Shown: positions 54,528 to 64,000 of the stretch, piece after piece
How positions within the stretch are numbered: the stretch's first letter is position 1
Layout of the letters: each line of letters starts with the position of its first letter
DNA from: an uncultured Latescibacterota bacterium
Lineage (GTDB): Bacteria > Latescibacterota > UBA2968 > UBA8231
Length of the DNA stretch: 64,000 nt
Assembly (NCBI GenBank): GCA_951813615.1
Contig: OX638377.1
Span: 2,852,001-2,916,000 of the forward strand
Reading direction: 5' to 3'
The notes under the pieces: generated by a model
The model's database searches: none
Seen by the model: only the letters and a program-made list of their open reading frames with translations
Told to the model about the DNA's origin: nothing
Position numbers and translations under genes: made by a program

Positions 54528-54543
54528 TTTGCCTGATAACTCC

Positions 54544-55014
54544 CTAAAATCTGTAGTGGGCGAAGGCCTTGTTTGCCTCGGCCATGCGATGGACATCTTC
54601 CTTCATGCGCACAGCTCCACCTTCTCCCTTTGAAGCCGCAATAAACTCGTTGGCCAACCGCTCGGCCATAGTGCGCTCAGAGCGCTCGCGCGCGAAGCGA
54701 ATCAACCAGCGAATCGAACGCGCCGTGCGCTCGTCTGGCCGCATTTCGACCGGCACCTGATAGGTCTGGCCACCGACTCGACGCGATTTAACCATGACGA
54801 TGGGTTTGGCATTTTCCAGCGCCTTCTGGAAGATATCAATTCCGTCTTGGCCACTGCGCTCGACGACCAAGTCGATCGAGTCGTAAAATATGCGCTCGGC
54901 AACGCTCTTTTTGCCTTGTTTCATCAGCGAATTCACGAACCTCGCCGCCAGGACATTGTGGAACTTCGGGTCCGGTAACAGCGTGCGTTTGATTGCTTTT
55001 TTACGCCGCGACAT
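54544..55014 (-). CDS. rpsG: 30S ribosomal protein S7
   Basis: 156 residues. [28 protein letters not shown] at the start, [25 protein letters not shown] near residue 80 and the C-terminal [11 protein letters not shown] are typical. It lies between rpsL and fusA in the str operon. Confidence 0.98.
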   Translation of the reverse strand: MSRRKKAIKRTLLPDPKFHNVLAARFVNSLMKQGKKSVAERIFYDSIDLVVERSGQDGIDIFQKALENAKPIVMVKSRRVGGQTYQVPVEMRPDERTARSIRWLIRFARERSERTMAERLANEFIAASKGEGGAVRMKEDVHRMAEANKAFAHYRF

Positions 55015-55024
55015 TGCTCATACC

Positions 55025-55396
55025 TTAGGTTGGCCGCCGAGTGCCATACTTAGAGCGACTTTGGCGGCGGTCGGCCACGCCCGTCGCATCGAGGACGCCA
55101 CGCACAATGTGGTAGCGCACGCCGGGACAGTCCTTGATTCGGCCCCCGCGCACCAAGACGATGGAGTGCTCCTGCAGCGTGTGGCCCTCACCTGGCACGT
55201 AAGCCGTGACTTCAATCCCCGTAGTCAAACGCACGCGGGCCATCTTGCGCAGAGCCGAGTTGGGCTTCTTGGGCGTCTGAGTGTAAACGCGCGTACAAAC
55301 GCCACGGCGCTGGGGACAGCCTCTCAGCGCTGGGGAGTCCGTCTTTTTTAGTGATTTTTGCCGGCTTTTGCGGACCAGCTGGCTAACCGTTGGCAA
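55025..55396 (-). CDS. rpsL: 30S ribosomal protein S12
   Basis: 123 residues from TTG 55396 ([15 protein letters not shown]), with GAGGAG nine bases upstream. The streptomycin-region residues look wild-type: [11 protein letters not shown] carries the Lys42 equivalent and [13 protein letters not shown] carries Lys87. The Leu usual after the methylthiolated Asp is Cys here. It follows rpoC by 72 bases. Confidence 0.98.
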   Translation of the reverse strand: MPTVSQLVRKSRQKSLKKTDSPALRGCPQRRGVCTRVYTQTPKKPNSALRKMARVRLTTGIEVTAYVPGEGHTLQEHSIVLVRGGRIKDCPGVRYHIVRGVLDATGVADRRQSRSKYGTRRPT

Positions 55397-55468
55397 ACGC
55401 TGTTTCTCCTCGTCATTCCGTAATAAATAGCAAGCTCATAACCTACATACAAATCGTATAACTGTCAA

Positions 55469-59563
<4,095 letters not shown>

Positions 59564-59595
59564 CCCCTTTGCGCTTTATGCGAAGGCTCTGCGAT

Positions 59596-62500
59596 TCAAT
59601 AGGTCTCGACGATCCTGCTGTCTTCGAGGATCACATCCAGGCACAAGCTCTGTAGTTCCTTAACCAGCACGTTGAACGATTCTGGAATGCCTGGTTCCGG
59701 TGGATTCTCTCCTTTCACTATGGCCTCATATATCTTGGAACGCCCAGCGACGTCGTCGGATTTGACGGTCAGCATCTCCTGGAGCGTATAGGCTGAGCCG
59801 TAGGCCTCTAGCGCCCACACTTCCATCTCACCGAAGCGCTGACCGCCAAACTGCGCCTTGCCACCCAAGGGCTGCTGAGTGACCAGCGAGTACGGCCCGA
59901 TGGAACGGGCGTGAATTTTGTCGGCCACCAAGTGCGAAAGCTTTAACATATATATATAGCCCACGGTCACCCGCTTGTCTAGCTTGGTGCCGGTCCGCCC
60001 ATCGTAGAGCACTTGTTTGCCGTCGTTGGGCATCCCGGCCTCGTCGAGCATTTCCCGCACCTCATCGAGGGATGCTCCGTCAAAAACCGGGGTCGCCACA
60101 TGTAAGTCTAAGGCGTGAGCGGCCATGCCCAGATGGGTTTCAAAGATCTGGCCCAAGTTCATGCGCGAGGGCACACCCAAGGGGTTGAGGGCGATATCCA
60201 CCGGCGTGCCGTCCTCTAAAAAGGGCATGTCCTCCTCCGGCGCGATATAAGCAACTACGCCCTTGTTGCCGTGGCGGCCAGCCATCTTGTCGCCGACCGA
60301 GAGCTTGCGCTTCTTGGCCACATAGACCTTGACTAGTTGGGCGATACCCGGCGGCAGCTCATCGCCGCGCGTGAGGCGCTCTACCTGGCGTTCTGTCTGC
60401 TCGTCGATCAGTTTTAGCTGTTCGTCGGCATAGCGCAACAGTTCGGTAACCTCGCCGCTGACCTTGGGATCTGCGGTCCAGTCTGCTTCGGGCTGCACGG
60501 TGGAGAAATCCACCCGCTCGAGCAGCCGTTCGCTCAATTGAGTGCCCTTGCGGACGGCGAGCTCGCCGTCTTGGTAATGCAAGGTCCCCAGCTTGACTTT
60601 TCCCACCACCTCCAGCAACCTGGCGTTGCGCTCGGCTATCAGGTGCTCCTTGCGCTCGGCCGCCTCTCCCTCACATGCGGCGACGCTCTCCCGACGGTGC
60701 GACGAATTGCCCCGCTCGCGGCGCGAAAAAACCTTGCGGTCGATGACCACGCCCTCCATGCCGGGGGGCGCCTTGAGCGACGCATCGCGGACATCTCCGG
60801 CCTTCTCGCCGAAAATTGCCCGCAAGAGACGCTCTTCGGGCGACAGCTCGCTCTCGCCCTTGGGCGTCACTTTGCCGACTAGGATATCGCCGGGACCTAC
60901 TTCGGCCCCAATGCGGATAATACCCTCGTCGTCGAGGTTGCGCACCGCCCCTTCGCTGACGTTGGGAATCTCGCGGGTAATCTCCTCTTGACCGCGTTTG
61001 GTGTCGCGCACTTGGAGTTCAAATTCCTCAATGTGTACGGAAGTGAAGATGTCATTTTTGAGGAGGCGCTCGCTGACGACAATGGCATCTTCAAAGTTGT
61101 AGCCGTTCCAAGGCATGAAGGCGACCAGGATGTTCATTCCTAGTGCCAAATCGCCTCGGTCCGTAGCAGCACCATCGGCCAAGGGCTGACCGATCCGTAT
61201 CTTGTCGCCAACTTGGACCAAGGGGCGCTGGTTGATACAGCAGTCTTGGTTGGAGCGGGCGAACTTGGTCAACTTGTACTCGTCGACATCTGCAGTGTCC
61301 AACGGAGTCAGCCGCGTACTGCGCTTTTTGTCACGGCGCACGATAATGCGCTCGGCATCGACGCTGACAACCGTGCCAGGATTGCGGGCTACGACGACCG
61401 CACCCGAATCGCTCGCAACCTTGCTCTCCATTCCGGTGCCGACATACGGTGCTTCGGTAAAAAGCAACGGCACGGCCTGACGCTGCATGTTGGATCCCAT
61501 GAGCGCTCGGTTGGCGTCGTCGTGTTCGAGGAAGGGTATTAGGGCTGCCGCTCCACTGACGAGCTGATTGGGCGATACATCCATGTAGTCGAGCTCGTCA
61601 GGGGTTACCATTGGATAATCATCCCGCTTGCGAGCTTTGACCAAGGGATTGAGGAACTTGCCCTTGTCGTCGATAGGCGCGTTGGCTTGGGCGATGATGT
61701 ATCTGTCTTCTTCGGCCGCCGTCAAATATTCGATCTGGTTTGTCACCTTGCCGTTGACCACCTTGCGGTACGGCGTCTCCAGAAAGCCGAAGGAATTGAC
61801 CCGCGCATACGTGCTCAGCGAGGAAATTAAGCCGATGTTGGGACCTTCCGGCGTCTCGATGGGACAGATCCGACCATAGTGCGTATAATGCACGTCTCGC
61901 ACTTCAAAACCTGCGCGGTCGCGGCTCAGCCCTCCTGGGCCGAGGGCGCTGAGGCGGCGCTTGTGGGTCAGTTCGTCGAGCGGATTGGTCTGCTGTATAA
62001 ACTGCGAGAGCTGGCTCGAACCGAAAAACGCCTGGACTACGGTCGAAACTGTTCGTGCATTGACCAAGTCGTGCGGCGTGATCTGATCCTCATCGCGCAG
62101 GTTCATGCGCTCGCGAATGGTCCGCGCCATGCGCGTCAGACCGATACTGAATTGGTTGGCCAACAACTCGCCGACCAAGCGCACGCGGCGATTGCCCAAA
62201 TGATCGATATCGTCGGTGTTGCCCTGCCCTACCCGCAGACCCAATAGGTAGCGGATTATCGCCATGAAATCCTCTAGATGCAACACCGTACTCTCGAAGG
62301 GAATGCCCACGTCCAAGCGGCGATTGATGCGATAGCGACCCACATCGCCCAAATTGTAGCGCTTGGCGTTAAAAAAGAGCCGATCCAGCAATTCGCGTAC
62401 GGTGGCGATATTGGGCGGGTCGCCGGGACGCAAGAGATTGTAGATACGCGTGAGGGCATCTTCCTCGTTTTCACTTGGATCCTTCTCAAGCGTATTTTCT

Positions 62501-63375
62501 ATGACTCCGGGATCCTTGTCCGACGGGGCCGCCAAAACTTTTAGCTTTTTTACTTTGGCCGCCTGTAGCGCCGTTAGATTCTCGCCGCTTATTTTATCGT
62601 AGGCATCCAATAAAACTTCACCGCTATCTTTGTCGACGACATCCTCGCCACCGTTGTAGCGGCCGATCAACTCCTCGTCCACGACCTCTTGGACCTCTTC
62701 GCGGAACAGGCTGAGGATTTCGCCATCCTTAGAGCAGCCGAGTGCCTTCAAGAACGAGGTCACCGGCAGTTTGCGCCGCCGGTCGATGTGCACGTACATG
62801 ATGTCGTTGATGTCCATGCTGAACTCCAGCCACATCCCCTTATAAGGGAGGATGCGCGCCGAGAACAGCCGCTTGCCATTGGGGTGCAAAGTCTCGTCGA
62901 AGAACACCCCAGGCGAGCGATGCAACTGGCTGACGACAGCCCGTTCAGCGCCGTTGACAATAAACGTGCCCTCACTAGTCATCAAGGGCAGTTCGCCCAA
63001 GAATACGGCCTGTTCGACCACGTCCTTGACCGGGCGGTCATCGCTTTCCTTGTCGCGGGTCACGAGGCGCAAAGTCGCGCGCAACGGGGCGGCGAAGGTC
63101 ATGTCCCGCTCGCGGCATTCCTCCTCGCTGTAGCGGGGATTGCCAATGGAGTAGCTGACGTATTCGAGAGAGTAGACCCCCTGGACATCGGTGACCGGAA
63201 AAATACTCTGGAAGACCAGATGCAAACCGCGCCGCTGGCGCTGATGGGGCAAAACGGAGAGCTGCAGAAAGTCCTCAAAGGAATCAAGCTGAACCGAAAG
63301 CAGGTTTGGCATCTCTACGGCTTCTTTGATCTTGCCAAAAGAGCGCCGTTCAATACTGCCGTTCGTCTTTGCCAA
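59596..63375 (-). CDS. rpoB: RNA polymerase beta subunit
   Basis: 1259 residues from TTG 63375, which gives [16 protein letters not shown] and has GAGGAG seven bases upstream; another in-frame TTG at 63390 overlaps that ribosome binding site. [19 protein letters not shown] and the rifampicin pocket [30 protein letters not shown] are clear. The position of E. coli Asp516 is Gln461 here. The C-terminal [14 protein letters not shown] is standard. It follows rplL with a 123-base gap that contains a strong hairpin. Confidence 0.98.
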   Translation of the reverse strand: MAKTNGSIERRSFGKIKEAVEMPNLLSVQLDSFEDFLQLSVLPHQRQRRGLHLVFQSIFPVTDVQGVYSLEYVSYSIGNPRYSEEECRERDMTFAAPLRATLRLVTRDKESDDRPVKDVVEQAVFLGELPLMTSEGTFIVNGAERAVVSQLHRSPGVFFDETLHPNGKRLFSARILPYKGMWLEFSMDINDIMYVHIDRRRKLPVTSFLKALGCSKDGEILSLFREEVQEVVDEELIGRYNGGEDVVDKDSGEVLLDAYDKISGENLTALQAAKVKKLKVLAAPSDKDPGVIENTLEKDPSENEEDALTRIYNLLRPGDPPNIATVRELLDRLFFNAKRYNLGDVGRYRINRRLDVGIPFESTVLHLEDFMAIIRYLLGLRVGQGNTDDIDHLGNRRVRLVGELLANQFSIGLTRMARTIRERMNLRDEDQITPHDLVNARTVSTVVQAFFGSSQLSQFIQQTNPLDELTHKRRLSALGPGGLSRDRAGFEVRDVHYTHYGRICPIETPEGPNIGLISSLSTYARVNSFGFLETPYRKVVNGKVTNQIEYLTAAEEDRYIIAQANAPIDDKGKFLNPLVKARKRDDYPMVTPDELDYMDVSPNQLVSGAAALIPFLEHDDANRALMGSNMQRQAVPLLFTEAPYVGTGMESKVASDSGAVVVARNPGTVVSVDAERIIVRRDKKRSTRLTPLDTADVDEYKLTKFARSNQDCCINQRPLVQVGDKIRIGQPLADGAATDRGDLALGMNILVAFMPWNGYNFEDAIVVSERLLKNDIFTSVHIEEFELQVRDTKRGQEEITREIPNVSEGAVRNLDDEGIIRIGAEVGPGDILVGKVTPKGESELSPEERLLRAIFGEKAGDVRDASLKAPPGMEGVVIDRKVFSRRERGNSSHRRESVAACEGEAAERKEHLIAERNARLLEVVGKVKLGTLHYQDGELAVRKGTQLSERLLERVDFSTVQPEADWTADPKVSGEVTELLRYADEQLKLIDEQTERQVERLTRGDELPPGIAQLVKVYVAKKRKLSVGDKMAGRHGNKGVVAYIAPEEDMPFLEDGTPVDIALNPLGVPSRMNLGQIFETHLGMAAHALDLHVATPVFDGASLDEVREMLDEAGMPNDGKQVLYDGRTGTKLDKRVTVGYIYMLKLSHLVADKIHARSIGPYSLVTQQPLGGKAQFGGQRFGEMEVWALEAYGSAYTLQEMLTVKSDDVAGRSKIYEAIVKGENPPEPGIPESFNVLVKELQSLCLDVILEDSRIVETY

Positions 63376-63412
63376 AGTCGAACTCCTCAAGTGGTGGTTT
63401 AAGGCAAATGCT

Positions 63413-63440
63413 CATGGAGCTATTAGCCAATAGCTCCATG
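63413..63440. other. Perfect 12-bp stem-loop between rplL and rpoB
   Basis: CATGGAGCTATT and its exact complement AATAGCTCCATG enclose the 4-base loop AGCC. There is no T-run after it, so it is not a simple terminator. In E. coli the rplL-rpoB gap holds an attenuator and an RNase III cleavage site that set the ratio of L12 to polymerase; this hairpin is placed to do the same. Confidence 0.75.
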
Positions 63441-63498
63441 AACGCGCGCTGCAGAAAAGCAGGTATGAACTGAATGAACTACTATCCGCAGCAGTCCT

Positions 63499-63906
63499 CT
63501 ATTGGAGTTCTACCGTGGCTCCGGCGTCCTGCAACCGGCTCTGAATTTCTTCGGCTTCTTCCTTGGTCGCCCCTTCCTTGACGGGCTTGGGGGCCTCGTC
63601 GACGAGCGCTTTGGCCTCTTTCAGCCCTAGGCTGGTGATCTCGCGGACGACCTTGATGACTTGAATCTTCTTCTCACCGGCACTAGTGAGCACGACGTCG
63701 AAGGAATCCTTCTCCGCAGCGGCCTCTTCACCGCCGCCCTCGCTGGGCATCGCGCCGGCCATCATCACCGGTGCTGCGGCCGACACGCCGAACTTGTCTT
63801 CGAGCGCTTTAACCAACTCGGCCAACTCTAGGACCGTCAGGCCGCCTATGGTCTCAATGATTTCGTCCACCTTGCTGTTGGCGGTGGCAGTGGTTTCTTC
63901 GGTCAT
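63499..63906 (-). CDS. rplL: 50S ribosomal protein L7/L12
   Basis: 135 residues (121 in E. coli). It has an N-terminal dimerisation helix ([24 protein letters not shown]), an Ala/Gly/Glu hinge, and the C-terminal factor-binding domain [29 protein letters not shown]. The gene sits after rplJ and before rpoB, in the standard order. Confidence 0.98.
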   Translation of the reverse strand: MTEETTATANSKVDEIIETIGGLTVLELAELVKALEDKFGVSAAAPVMMAGAMPSEGGGEEAAAEKDSFDVVLTSAGEKKIQVIKVVREITSLGLKEAKALVDEAPKPVKEGATKEEAEEIQSRLQDAGATVELQ

Positions 63907-63960
63907 GGGATACAGCCTCCTGTATATCCGTTATTTGAGTTTGTTAATGACGAATGGGAA

Positions 63961-64000
63961 TTAGGCGTTTTCTCCGCCTTCTACCCGTTGCTTTTCAATG
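63961..64000 (-). CDS. rplJ: C-terminal end of ribosomal protein L10, cut by the window
   Basis: The last 12 codons of an open frame (IEKQRVEGGENA, stop at 63961-63963) run off the window 54 bases upstream of rplL. Position and the charged helical tail fit the end of L10, but the fragment is too short for proof. Confidence 0.6.
   Translation of the reverse strand, partial: IEKQRVEGGENA

Overview
The window comes from an uncultured-looking, GC-rich, Gram-negative-type bacterium: it encodes an RND pump, two lipoprotein-like proteins, a periplasmic binding protein and the Bat/MoxR proteins. The ribosomal and RNA polymerase genes are clearly bacterial but not proteobacterial in gene content. A phytanoyl-CoA dioxygenase, a luciferase-like oxidoreductase, a Gfo/Idh/MocA protein and GldG-type genes in one stretch recall candidate phyla such as Latescibacterota or Poribacteria. 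That placement is an impression from gene content and was not tested.

Bases 1-11.8 kb hold a mixed accessory and metabolic region. It contains the 3' part of an RND permease, a luciferase-like oxidoreductase plus phytanoyl-CoA dioxygenase pair with different leucine codon use, a small membrane protein, and an overlapping cysQ-like/polX/udk trio. A 645-residue protein of unknown function and a CuA-like lipoprotein that lacks most CuA ligands follow.

Bases 11.9-15.1 kb are an eroded defence-type operon. Two ABC-type AAA ATPases are each followed by a Toprim-like partner, and both partners are broken: one by a single-base frameshift, the other by a large internal deletion.

Bases 15.3-34 kb start with a sugar-dehydrogenase-like gene. 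After it comes a 12-gene minus-strand array: MoxR, DUF58, GldA/GldF-type ABC transporter, a duplicated GldG, DUF4340, a BatD-like/DUF4381-like protein, BatA, BatB, BatC, BatD and BatE. A TPR lipoprotein, a FmdB zinc ribbon and a TPR/periplasmic-binding fusion lie upstream.

Bases 34-38.3 kb encode a ClpX-like ATPase without the zinc finger, a sigma-54 activator with a pseudo-receiver, and an RlmD-type rRNA methyltransferase. Bases 38.3-64 kb are the rplJL-rpoBC, str, S10, spc and alpha operons fused into one minus-strand block, read from 64 kb down to 38.3 kb. The block is orthodox except that rplC (L3) is missing from its place between rpsJ and rplD. The adk, map and infA genes are also absent between secY and rpmJ. 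Many essential genes in it start with TTG or GTG.
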